DNA from: Lentimicrobium saccharophilum
GTDB lineage: Bacteria > Bacteroidota > Bacteroidia > Bacteroidales > Lentimicrobiaceae
Direction of reading: 5' to 3'
DNA length: 64,000 nt
NCBI RefSeq assembly: GCF_001192835.1
Contig: NZ_DF968183.1
Coordinates: forward strand, 372,001 to 436,000
The translations under genes and the position numbers were made by a program. Position 1 is the stretch's first letter; each line of letters opens with the position of its first letter. This document shows, in pieces, positions 17,176-25,289 of the stretch. The notes below the pieces were generated by a model. It was not told the DNA's origin. It did no database searches and saw only the letters and a program-made list of their open reading frames with translations.

Positions 17176-17435
17176 GATTATTGACCCTGATCGGGCGGGG
17201 ATTCACCTGATTAAAATGAAACTTGCCTGACCATCAGGCAGGAAAAAAGACTTTCATGAAAATTATGGTTGTGGAACCGGAAACATCATTGAATCCTGAG
17301 GATGAGCACTTGTTAAAAGCAAACAGGAAGATGCTTCCGGTGGGTTCCGGAATCAGGAAACGGAAAAGCATTCAGGCTTTCCCGGTATTTTCGGACGTAT
17401 ACATCTGAAAATCATCGAAGATCGTTTTACGGTGG

Positions 17436-17466
17436 CAAAGGTAGGGTTAATAAACAGAATGACAAG
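17436..17466 (-). promoter_or_regulatory. Promoter of the interrupted femAB gene
   Basis: On the minus strand CTTG (17466-17463), 19 nt, then TACCTTTG (17443-17436). This is a very good match to the Bacteroidota consensus. It implies a leader of about 250 nt. Confidence 0.6.
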
Positions 17467-17500
17467 CGAATATTTAAATTCTTAAAGGAATGAATGTTCA

Positions 17501-17512
17501 TGAGTCAACTCA
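17501..17512. repeat. 12-bp palindrome TGAGT-CA-ACTCA, possible operator
   Basis: Perfect 5-bp arms around CA. A second, related palindrome lies at 17606-17617, 105 bp away centre to centre, and both are upstream of the DUF1295 gene. Confidence 0.4.
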
Positions 17513-17605
17513 CAATACCCTGATAATAAATGATTTGCAGAAAATACTCCAGAATCTGCGAAATAGCTGATTTTAACAGTTGGAGACCAGGAATTTCAGG
17601 TAATA

Positions 17606-17617
17606 TGAGCCAGCTCA
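17606..17617. repeat. 12-bp palindrome TGAGC-CA-GCTCA, possible operator
   Basis: It differs from the palindrome at 17501-17512 by one paired change (T-A to C-G), which keeps the symmetry. It ends about 48 bp upstream of the -7 box at 17666. Confidence 0.4.
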
Positions 17618-17665
17618 CACATTAAATTGGATAACTGATTCAGCAAAAATATGCTTAAATATCTG

Positions 17666-17673
17666 TATATTTG
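17666..17673 (+). promoter_or_regulatory. -7 box of the DUF1295 gene
   Basis: TATATTTG matches TAnnTTTG. It predicts a leader of about 15 nt. Confidence 0.55.
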
Positions 17674-17692
17674 AGTTACAAAAACAGATGTT

Positions 17693-18457
17693 ATGTTCAA
17701 TTATCTTACAGATGCGGCCCTGGTGGTTTTTATTTATATGAGTCTGGTATTTGTGCTGGCATTGGTTTTGCGCGATAATTCCATCGTGGATATCTTCTGG
17801 GGGCTGGGGTTTATTGTGCTGACCGCATTCAGCATAGTCAGGAATGACTCCCCCGGTGTTTTGCAGATTCTGGTTGCCCTGATGGTATTGATCTGGGGGC
17901 TGAGATTGTCGGTGCATATATTTAAACGGAACCTTGGGCGTGGCGAAGATTTCAGGTACGCGAACTGGCGCCGGACCTGGAAGTTTTTTATACTCCGCAG
18001 TTTTCTGCAGGTTTTTATGCTTCAGGGCTTTTTTATGCTTGTTATCTCCTGGCCCGTGTTACATGTGCTGAACAACCCCTCCCCTGCTGTGCCCGGATTT
18101 ATTCACGCTTCGGGGCTTTTGGTTTTCCTTGCCGGCTTTCTTTTCGAAGCCATCGGAGACTATCAGCTGACTGTTTTCAGAAAAAATCCGGATAATGCCG
18201 GGAAACTCATCACAACAGGTCTCTGGAAGCTCACGCGCCATCCGAATTACTTCGGGGAAGCCTTGCTTTGGTGGGGATTCTGGTTGCTGGCCCTGCCCCT
18301 GATCGACGGTATTTATACAGTGGTCAGCCCTTTGGTCATCACCTGGCTGTTGCGCTATGTGTCGGGAGTGCCCATGCTGGAAAAGAAATATGAAGGCCGG
18401 CCCGATTGGGAAGCATACAAAGCTAAAACGCCTGTTTTCATTCCGTTTTTGCGTTGA
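17693..18457 (+). CDS. DUF1295 membrane protein (steroid 5-alpha-reductase-like)
   Basis: A 254-aa integral membrane protein with about six hydrophobic segments. The C-terminal half has the DUF1295/ICMT-like signature GLWKLTRHPNYFGEALLWW (about residues 178-196) and the end motif EKKYEGRPDWEAYKAKTP. The family is related to steroid reductases and isoprenylcysteine methyltransferases; a lipid-modifying reaction is likely, but the substrate is unknown. It starts at the ATG 17693 behind a good -7 box. Two palindromes upstream suggest control by a dimeric repressor or activator. Confidence 0.88.
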   Translation: MFNYLTDAALVVFIYMSLVFVLALVLRDNSIVDIFWGLGFIVLTAFSIVRNDSPGVLQILVALMVLIWGLRLSVHIFKRNLGRGEDFRYANWRRTWKFFILRSFLQVFMLQGFFMLVISWPVLHVLNNPSPAVPGFIHASGLLVFLAGFLFEAIGDYQLTVFRKNPDNAGKLITTGLWKLTRHPNYFGEALLWWGFWLLALPLIDGIYTVVSPLVITWLLRYVSGVPMLEKKYEGRPDWEAYKAKTPVFIPFLR

Positions 18458-18628
18458 TTTCATCAATTTAATCAGTTTATTTTCCGGCTTGCTCACAGGT
18501 GCCTTTCCTGGGAAATAATTTCTGTTTCCTTCTTTCCGTTTTTCCCTATCCCCCGCTTTTTATACCTTCGCAGCAGATTTATTCCGAACTGTATTCCTGT
18601 TAACGACAATAACAAATTCATTTTTAAT

Positions 18629-20674
18629 ATGATCAACCAGCAACTTATCAATCCACGCAGCATCGTAGTCATCGGTGGCTCAAACGACACAACCAAGCCG
18701 GGCGGAAAAGTTCTTAAAAACCTGTTGGAACACCATTTTTCAGGAGATGTTTATGTCACCAACCCGAAAGAAGATGAAATTCAGGGAATCAGGTGTTATA
18801 GAAATCCCGGCGATCTGCCCGACTGCGATCTGGCAATCCTTGCCATTGCCGCCAGATTCTGCCCCGAAACAGTTGAGTTGCTAGCCAGAAAGAAAAATAC
18901 CCGCGCGTTTATCATTCTCTCGGCCGGTTTCCATGAGGAAAGCGAAGCGGGCGCCCTGCTGGAACAACAAATTGTTGATACCATCAACAGCGTGAACGGT
19001 TGCCTGATAGGGCCCAATTGCATTGGCGTGATGAATCATCATCATACTTCTGTATTTACAACACCTATACCTAAACTTGATCCGAAGGGCATAGATTTTA
19101 TTTCGGGTTCGGGGGCTACCGCCGTTTTTATCATGGAGTCGGCAATGCCAAAGGGGCTTTCATTTTCCAGTGTATATTCAGTAGGAAACAGCGCGCAGAT
19201 GGGCGTGGAGGAAGTACTTCAGTATCTTGATGAAAGTTTCGATCCGGAAACCAGCAGCAAGGTAAAACTGTTGTATGTTGAAAGCATCAATAAGCCTGAC
19301 CTGCTGTTGAAGCATGCCTCCTCCCTGATCCGGAAGGGATGCCGGATTGCCGCCATCAAATCGGGCAGTTCTTCGGCTGGAAGCCGTGCAGCCTCATCCC
19401 ATACCGGCGCATTGGCAAGCAGCGACTCAGCTGTAGATGCACTTTTCAGAAAAGCCGGCATCGTCAGGGTTTACGGCCGCGAAGAGTTGGCAGCCGTCGC
19501 CTCAGTATTTATGCATAAACCGCTTACCGGTAAGAATATTGCCATCATTACCCACGCTGGCGGCCCGGCGGTAATGCTCACCGACGCCCTTTCGAACAAC
19601 GGCCTGGAGGTACCCCACATCGAGAGCCCGGAGCTGCTGGCTAAACTTCTTCCCGGCTCATCCGTAGCCAATCCCATCGACTTTCTGGCTACCGGTACTG
19701 CCGGAAATCTTGGTGATATCATCGATTTCTGTGACAATAAATTTGATAATATTGACGCTATGGCTGTCATCTTCGGCAGTCCGGGACTTACTGAAGTGTA
19801 TGATGTATATAAACTCCTGGATGAAAAGATGAAAACCTGCCGGAAACCTATTTATCCGGTTCTGCCTTCAGTGATCAATGTAAAAAATGAAATTGAATAT
19901 TTTCTTTCGTTGGGCAGGATAAACTTCCCTGATGAGGTTGTTTTCGGTAATGCTTTGGCTAAAGTTTACAATACGCCTGCTCCAGCGGCTCCTGCTGAAC
20001 ATCCGGCTGTTGATATCACCGCTATCCGCAGGGTGGTCGACGAAGCCAAATCCGGGTACCTGGCTCCTGACAAGGTACAGCAATTGCTGGATGCCGCCGG
20101 TATTCCCAGGGCTGGCGAAGCGGTTGTTACAAGCCGTGAGGAAGCCGTTGATGCGGCAGGAAAGCTCGGCTATCCCGTGGTTATGAAGGTAGTAGGGCCG
20201 GTTCATAAATCGGATGTGGGTGGCGTTGTCCTGAATGTTAAGGACGCTGAAACCGCTAGCCGTGAGTTTGACCGTATGATCAATATCAAGGACACCACTG
20301 CAATACTGCTTCAACCAATGTTAAGCGGAACCCAGATTTTTACAGGTGCAAAGTACGAACCCAAATTTGGCCACATGATCCTGTGCGGACTCGGAGGAAT
20401 CTTTATCGAGGTGCTGAAGGATGTGCAATCATCACTGTCACCCGTTTCGGCAGCCGAAGCATCAGAAATGATCAAAAGTCTGAAATCCTACAAAATCATT
20501 CAGGGCGTTCGCGGACAGGAAGGGGTAAATGAAACTGCTTTTGCCGATGCGATTGTGCGTCTGTCGGCCTTGTGCGAAGCCGCCCCCGAGATAACTGAGA
20601 TGGATATTAACCCGCTGCTGGGTAATGCCAAAGGTGTGGTAGCCGTAGATGCAAGGATCAGAATAGAAAAATAG
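18629..20674 (+). CDS. ADP-forming acetate/acyl-CoA synthetase, alpha-beta fusion
   Basis: A 681-aa single-chain acyl-CoA synthetase that turns acyl-CoA, ADP and phosphate into the free acid, CoA and ATP. The N-terminal CoA-binding Rossmann domain (PRSIVVIGGSND) and the two succinyl-CoA-synthetase-like domains carry the phosphorylated histidine in ASSHTGALASSD (His258). An ATP-grasp beta part follows from about residue 460 (LGYPVVMKVVGPVHKSDVGG; C-terminal EMDINPLL). It is monocistronic. The setting with 2-oxoacid:ferredoxin oxidoreductase genes at 27-29 kb suggests ATP formation from acetyl- or branched acyl-CoA during fermentation. Confidence 0.9.
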   Translation: MINQQLINPRSIVVIGGSNDTTKPGGKVLKNLLEHHFSGDVYVTNPKEDEIQGIRCYRNPGDLPDCDLAILAIAARFCPETVELLARKKNTRAFIILSAGFHEESEAGALLEQQIVDTINSVNGCLIGPNCIGVMNHHHTSVFTTPIPKLDPKGIDFISGSGATAVFIMESAMPKGLSFSSVYSVGNSAQMGVEEVLQYLDESFDPETSSKVKLLYVESINKPDLLLKHASSLIRKGCRIAAIKSGSSSAGSRAASSHTGALASSDSAVDALFRKAGIVRVYGREELAAVASVFMHKPLTGKNIAIITHAGGPAVMLTDALSNNGLEVPHIESPELLAKLLPGSSVANPIDFLATGTAGNLGDIIDFCDNKFDNIDAMAVIFGSPGLTEVYDVYKLLDEKMKTCRKPIYPVLPSVINVKNEIEYFLSLGRINFPDEVVFGNALAKVYNTPAPAAPAEHPAVDITAIRRVVDEAKSGYLAPDKVQQLLDAAGIPRAGEAVVTSREEAVDAAGKLGYPVVMKVVGPVHKSDVGGVVLNVKDAETASREFDRMINIKDTTAILLQPMLSGTQIFTGAKYEPKFGHMILCGLGGIFIEVLKDVQSSLSPVSAAEASEMIKSLKSYKIIQGVRGQEGVNETAFADAIVRLSALCEAAPEITEMDINPLLGNAKGVVAVDARIRIEK

Positions 20675-20707
20675 AAAGGAAACGAAAGAGTAAAATATCA
20701 GAATAGC

Positions 20708-20730
20708 AAAGCCCCGCAAAACGGGGCTTT
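20708..20730. terminator. Bidirectional terminator
   Basis: AAAGCCCCG (20708-20716) and CGGGGCTTT (20722-20730) form a perfect 9-bp stem with a 5-nt loop. It lies between the convergent acyl-CoA synthetase and C69 dipeptidase genes. Confidence 0.8.
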
Positions 20731-20815
20731 CTCATTATGTTGCTCTCGAATTCTTAAGAATCAGCAAGTGATTCCCTGTAAACTCCTGACGGCTGTCCAG
20801 TCAGAATACCGGCTT

Positions 20816-22549
20816 TTACTGTCCGGCCGGGGTTTTGAGTTTATCCCCGGTTTGATCAATCACCTGCTGTTTCCAGCTATCCGGATAGCCGGGGAAAGAT
20901 GGAGACAGTGGATATCCCCACGGGTTGCGCAGTAATTCACCGTCCTTTTCCTTTTTAACGTTGCCATCGAGGTATTTTACCAGGAGAAATTCGCCAAGCT
21001 TTCGCCATCTGCTAACTGTAGATTCTGCTGTTTCGGTGGAGTATGCCGTAAGAACTTCCCTACCTTTTTCAGGATCTGATTTGTAAAGCGCGAGTGCTTT
21101 TTTGTCAATCGCAGGAATTTCTCCGGCGAAACGGGTTTCAAGTTCCTGCTGAAGTTTTTTAAGGTCAGGCATTACCCGGTTATAAAAAAGGTAAGCAAAA
21201 TGGGCAACCCGGTTAAAAACCCAGAAAGCAGCCGTTTCGGAATAGGTAAGCATATCTCCGTTGCCCTCCGCCACGCAATGCGGCACTTTTTGAATCCCGC
21301 AATAAAAAGGCATGTAGACAGTTGATCCGGCATCATCAACCCCGAACCAGAAAATGCCCCCGATATGATCAGGCAGCCAGTTGCGCATCTGGGCAATAAA
21401 AGAGAAGCCTGTCTGCTGCGTTACAGTTACCCGCTCGTTAAAATACTCCTCTCCTTCATATTTCCAGGTCAATGGCCGCCAGCGGTATGGCAGACCGAAG
21501 TTTCCGGCCCCGATATCCCGCGACATATCGAGTTCCGTTCCCTGAAGGTAATCGCGCTTGAAGTTCATCAGGTCCTGCACACTCAGTTTGCGGTCAGGTT
21601 TAATGTAAAGGGGCATTCTCTCCTTTTCAATGGCGCCGGCTGCATAATCAAAGTACTTCTGCATACCGCTGTTCACATGGTTAAACATGGCCCAAACCCT
21701 TAATTCACAGAAGCGGGCAGCGCCAAAATTCAGCGGGGCATAAACATCGCTGAAACTGAATTCATCATCTTTGCCGGTAAAATAGCCCTTCCGGCGGGCA
21801 AAGGAGATGACATCGTGACTGTAAATAACTTCAATATCAGGTTGATTCAGCAGCTTGAAATTCTTACTGCTGATAGATGTCTTGCCGTTATCCAAAGGGA
21901 ATTGCGTGATCCGGGCATGGTTGGCATGGGCTGAAACATACCCGTCGGGTATGCGCACGGCAACCCAGACAGCACCCTTGTCGGCATTGATCATCTTTTT
22001 CGTTTTTTTATTCAGCTCCAAACGTGTTCCCTTGCCGATAATCTCCATAATCCATACTTCGTTGGGGTCGCCGATGGAGAATGATTCACCGGTACTGGCA
22101 TAGCCGAATTGCTCAACCAGATCTGCAATTACCTTAATGGCTTCGCGGGCGGTTCCGGCTCGTTGTAACGCCAGAAACATCAGGCTGCCGTAATCAACAA
22201 TGCCGGTGGAATCCTGCAGTTCAGGACGGCCATCAAAGGTGGTTTCGCCCATCGCTACCTGATGCTCATTCATAAAGCCAATCACCTGGTAAGTGTGCGG
22301 CAACTGTGGTATTTCGCCCAGGGGCCTTGCGGTCCCGCGATCGTAGAGGGTAACCATACTGCCTTCGGGCCAGTCAGCAGCCGGACGCCAGTAAAGTTCT
22401 CCATAACGGATGTGCGAGTCGGCCGCATAGCTTACCATCGTACTTCCATCGGTGGAAGCACCTCTGGTTACCAGATAATTCGTACAGGATACGGCCGGAA
22501 AAATTGACAGGAAAATAAATGGCAGTATGAGTGCAAATCGCTTTTTCAT
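20816..22549 (-). CDS. C69-family dipeptidase, exported
   Basis: A 577-aa Ntn-hydrolase peptidase of MEROPS family C69 (PepD type) that probably cleaves dipeptides in the periplasm. A signal peptide (about residues 1-21, ending FPAVS) is directly followed by the nucleophile cysteine in CTNYLVTRGASTDGSTM. Other family segments are GETTFDGRPELQ and SIGDPNEVWIMEI. Because Cys22 becomes the N-terminal nucleophile after cleavage, its resemblance to a lipobox should not be read as a lipoprotein signal without care. It ends at the shared terminator and has no clear operon partner. Confidence 0.9.
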   Translation of the reverse strand: MKKRFALILPFIFLSIFPAVSCTNYLVTRGASTDGSTMVSYAADSHIRYGELYWRPAADWPEGSMVTLYDRGTARPLGEIPQLPHTYQVIGFMNEHQVAMGETTFDGRPELQDSTGIVDYGSLMFLALQRAGTAREAIKVIADLVEQFGYASTGESFSIGDPNEVWIMEIIGKGTRLELNKKTKKMINADKGAVWVAVRIPDGYVSAHANHARITQFPLDNGKTSISSKNFKLLNQPDIEVIYSHDVISFARRKGYFTGKDDEFSFSDVYAPLNFGAARFCELRVWAMFNHVNSGMQKYFDYAAGAIEKERMPLYIKPDRKLSVQDLMNFKRDYLQGTELDMSRDIGAGNFGLPYRWRPLTWKYEGEEYFNERVTVTQQTGFSFIAQMRNWLPDHIGGIFWFGVDDAGSTVYMPFYCGIQKVPHCVAEGNGDMLTYSETAAFWVFNRVAHFAYLFYNRVMPDLKKLQQELETRFAGEIPAIDKKALALYKSDPEKGREVLTAYSTETAESTVSRWRKLGEFLLVKYLDGNVKKEKDGELLRNPWGYPLSPSFPGYPDSWKQQVIDQTGDKLKTPAGQ

Positions 22550-22593
22550 TAGTTGAAGTTTTTGTTTAGATGCTATCTTTAATTAATTGTTAT

Positions 22594-22929
22594 TCATTTT
22601 TTTGACTGATTGGAATATCTGCTGATCTCTTGCTCAATCAGCGGCAATAACCCGGGAGTGAAGTAGCATGATATATGCAAAAGGTCGCCTTCCGAAGCTG
22701 TCACCTGAGTAACACAGAGTATGATAATTTTGAGGCCTTGGCCGTCTTCATAGACTTCAAGTTCTGCTTCATCACCCCTGAGGTTAGCCATTTCATGACA
22801 ACGAACCATTTCAAAACCATTGGTCCGCAGAAACTCATCCGAAACGTTGTAATAGCCGTGAGCCAGTCCCGCAGTTTCGGAATCAAACAACTGTTGTTGC
22901 TCCCTGGTAAGTGTTTTCATGAGATTCAT
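22594..22929 (-). CDS. Small protein of unknown function
   Basis: An approximately 111-aa cytoplasmic protein. An in-frame TTG would extend it to 22953, but the ATG at 22929 (MNLMKTLTREQQ), or the one at 22920, is more credible. The N-terminal half resembles a helix (TLTREQQQLFDSETAG) followed by a small alpha/beta domain with acidic patches. No family was recognised. It lies 44 bp upstream of the dipeptidase start on the same strand and could be co-transcribed with it. Confidence 0.55.
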   Translation of the reverse strand: MNLMKTLTREQQQLFDSETAGLAHGYYNVSDEFLRTNGFEMVRCHEMANLRGDEAELEVYEDGQGLKIIILCVTQVTASEGDLLHISCYFTPGLLPLIEQEISRYSNQSKK

Positions 22930-23220
22930 GCATTTGCGCCGGCTAAAATACAATCTTTGACCGTATTATCGGTAAAACAGGCATCGACAGGGAATCCTTC
23001 AGGCAATAGAAATGATATGCTTTTGGTTAACCCAATAGTTGTCCTGAAAGATTGAAAAAAAAGTGCTGGTATTCAACCATTTAAAAACACTATAAGCAGT
23101 ATTCGAATATAAATACATCAATTACCGGGACTAGCAGAAAACTTTAAAGCCTTCATTGGTATAATTATCTTATCATTGCAAAACGATCCAATTATCCGTA
23201 TCTTACTAAATATCAGCGCA

Positions 23221-24264
23221 ATGATTATAAGTGAAAGTGCCAATCTCCACCGTCTGGTCATTCATAAAACCGGGAACAAAGGAAAGGAAGAAGGAATAAA
23301 ATTCTCAAAATCACCCGTTCAGCTCAATGAGACAATCAGGGATCTGCTTATCAGGTATTTTCTGTTCCCTTTTAAGCAGCAGGAGTATTTCAATTTCTAT
23401 CATGATGCGGATCTTAGCCTCAATGAAGTTTTCCATTTTTCGGCTGCCATATTTGATGATCCAGGCAGTTTTTACCTGAACTCGGTAAATCTGGCCAACC
23501 ATTTATATGAGTGCTCGTCTCATCCGAAAGTTAGGCCGGGGGAACTCTATATATCATATTTTCAGAATCTTGAACTCGACGGACAAGCGCTTGATGCCAT
23601 TGGAATATTCAAGTCCGAATCGAAAGAAACCTTTCTGAAAGTATATCCTGATGGCGACAATTTTACCATTGAACATGAGGATGGTATAAATATCAACAAG
23701 CTGGATAAAGGTTGCCTGATCTTTAACAGAGAACGTGAAAACGGTTTTGTGGTGGCATCCGTCGACAACCTGAGCAAGGGTAATGACGCCCTCTACTGGA
23801 TGGATGATTTCCTGAAAGTCAGGCAGCGGAATGATCAGTTTTTTCAGACCAGCCAAACGCTGACCCTTTGCAGGAATTTTGTAACTGAAAAGTTACCTGA
23901 AACTTTTGAAATTGACCGGCCGGGACAGGCGGAGCTGCTGAATAAATCTATGAAGTTCTTCAGGGAGAATGACAATTTTGTAATGGAGGAATTTGTGAGT
24001 GAGGTATTTGAACAACCTGAGGTGATACAGACATTCAATGAATACCGGCGTGATTTCGAAGTGGAAAGGGACATGAGAATCAATGATGATTTTGATATTT
24101 CCGGGCAGGCGGTCCGCAAACAGGCCAGGGTTTACAAAAGCGTTATCAAACTGGATAAGAACTTCCATATCTACATCCACGGGAACCGCAACAACATTGA
24201 GAAAGGTTATGATGAAGAACGCGGAATGGATTACTACAGGCTGTTTTTTAAGGAAGAGTCTTAG
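23221..24264 (+). CDS. Nucleoid-associated protein, NdpA/YejK (37-kDa) family
   Basis: A 347-aa protein of the bacterial nucleoid-associated NA37/NdpA family. The start at ATG 23221 gives MIISESANLHRLVIHKTGNK, which matches the family start (small beta strand, HxxG). Further family features are the central YISYFQNLELDGQALDAIGIFKSESKE and the C-terminal basic stretch ending YYRLFFKEES. In Bacteroidota these are single-copy genes thought to bind DNA; a role in defence or replication has been proposed for relatives but is not shown. It is divergent from the small gene at 22.6 kb, and the next gene on the same strand follows after 91 bp with its own promoter. Confidence 0.82.
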   Translation: MIISESANLHRLVIHKTGNKGKEEGIKFSKSPVQLNETIRDLLIRYFLFPFKQQEYFNFYHDADLSLNEVFHFSAAIFDDPGSFYLNSVNLANHLYECSSHPKVRPGELYISYFQNLELDGQALDAIGIFKSESKETFLKVYPDGDNFTIEHEDGININKLDKGCLIFNRERENGFVVASVDNLSKGNDALYWMDDFLKVRQRNDQFFQTSQTLTLCRNFVTEKLPETFEIDRPGQAELLNKSMKFFRENDNFVMEEFVSEVFEQPEVIQTFNEYRRDFEVERDMRINDDFDISGQAVRKQARVYKSVIKLDKNFHIYIHGNRNNIEKGYDEERGMDYYRLFFKEES

Positions 24265-24321
24265 ATAAATCAGACCCCGCAGGGATTTCTGTGCTAAATT
24301 TTCACAGCAGGCCAATTTCCC

Positions 24322-24329
24322 TACCTTTG
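24322..24329 (+). promoter_or_regulatory. -7 box of the Mpv17-like gene
   Basis: TACCTTTG matches TAnnTTTG. It supports the ATG at 24356 rather than the TTG at 24338. Confidence 0.6.
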
Positions 24330-24355
24330 CCGGAAATTTGTCATCATCAATCAAT

Positions 24356-25045
24356 ATGAAGCGCAACGACCCGCTGTTTATTTCGGCCCTGATCCTGTTT
24401 TTCCTGCCGTTTTTTGTTTTCCCGGCTGTTTATGATGCTTACAACAGCTTCAATTCAGCCCACGGCATGATCATGAGTTTCGTAAAGTTCGCCATCCTGG
24501 CTACGCTTGGCGAAGTAATCGGTTTGCGGATCAAAACCGGCAAATATAATTCGCCCGGTTTTGGTATTCTGCCGCGTGCCATAGTGTGGGGCTTTCTGGG
24601 GTTGACCATCAAGCTGGCCTTTGTAATTTTCAGTTCGGGAACAATTTCATTCCTCAGCTATATGGGCTTTGAAAAAGCCGGTGCAGTGATGCAGGAGGGA
24701 TTTTCCGTATCAAAACTGTTTGTTGCATTCTGCATCAGTGTATTTATGAACACGATTTATGCCCCGGTAATGATGACCCTGCATAAGATTACGGACACCC
24801 ACATCCTGAAAACCGGAGGGACATTGGGTGGGTTATTTACACCCATTGATTTCAGGGGAATCATTACAAACCTGAACTGGGATGTGCAGTGGAACTTCGT
24901 GTTCAAAAAGACCATTCCTTTTTTCTGGTATCCCGCTCATACAATCACGTTTCTATTACCGGTTGATTATCAGGTACTTTTCGCGGCCCTCCTCGGCATT
25001 GCGCTGGGTACTATCCTGGCCATGGCCTCGCTCAAAGGACGCTAA
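24356..25045 (+). CDS. Polytopic membrane protein, possibly Mpv17/PMP22-like
   Basis: A 229-aa protein with about five hydrophobic segments, starting at MKRNDPLFISALIL. The C-terminal end, IPFFWYPAHTITFLLPVDYQ, resembles the signature of the eukaryotic Mpv17/PMP22 family (W-x-P, then N/T-F near a Pro and Y-R/Q). Upstream, ISVFMNTIYAPVMM parallels the DQ--APxF helix of that family, and LATLGEVIG parallels its LGD-x-I helix. This similarity was seen by eye only. Otherwise the function is unknown. It has its own promoter and no gene partner on the same transcript. Confidence 0.55.
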   Translation: MKRNDPLFISALILFFLPFFVFPAVYDAYNSFNSAHGMIMSFVKFAILATLGEVIGLRIKTGKYNSPGFGILPRAIVWGFLGLTIKLAFVIFSSGTISFLSYMGFEKAGAVMQEGFSVSKLFVAFCISVFMNTIYAPVMMTLHKITDTHILKTGGTLGGLFTPIDFRGIITNLNWDVQWNFVFKKTIPFFWYPAHTITFLLPVDYQVLFAALLGIALGTILAMASLKGR

Positions 25046-25289
25046 GCCGGTTTGAAGCTGAATATTTTTTAATGTAATTCCCGGAATATTTTTTTCATGA
25101 ATCGCCTTGCCATGTTGAGGCAAATCTATAACTTGCCACCCGGTTCAGCCCTGCTGTTTTGAATACACTAAGTCAGACCTGAAGTTTAAAATATTGACAT
25201 GCAATGATTTGTAAATCAGGTCTTGTGGTGATCAAAACCAGATTGCATCAGTCTCCCTTTGGATTAAAAACCAAAAACAAAATATTACT
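25046..25289. other. Intergenic region before the aminotransferase gene
   Basis: AT-rich stretch with two copies of GAATATTTTTT (around 25059 and 25083). No clear promoter box, ORF or RNA gene was recognised. Confidence 0.4.

Larger units (their letters stand above)
17176..17692. other. Divergent intergenic region between the femAB pseudogene and the DUF1295 gene
   Basis: About 517 bp. It holds the minus-strand promoter of the interrupted gene, a small stem TGCCTGA-CCA-TCAGGCA (17224-17240) in its leader, two related 12-bp palindromes (17501-17512 and 17606-17617) and the -7 box of the DUF1295 gene. A 61-codon plus-strand frame at 17223-17408 shows no recognisable family. Confidence 0.55.

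Noticed and set aside
17223-17408. 61-codon plus-strand frame before the DUF1295 gene
   Set aside because: No recognisable family, antisense to the femAB leader, no good promoter. Kept only as a note in the intergenic entry.
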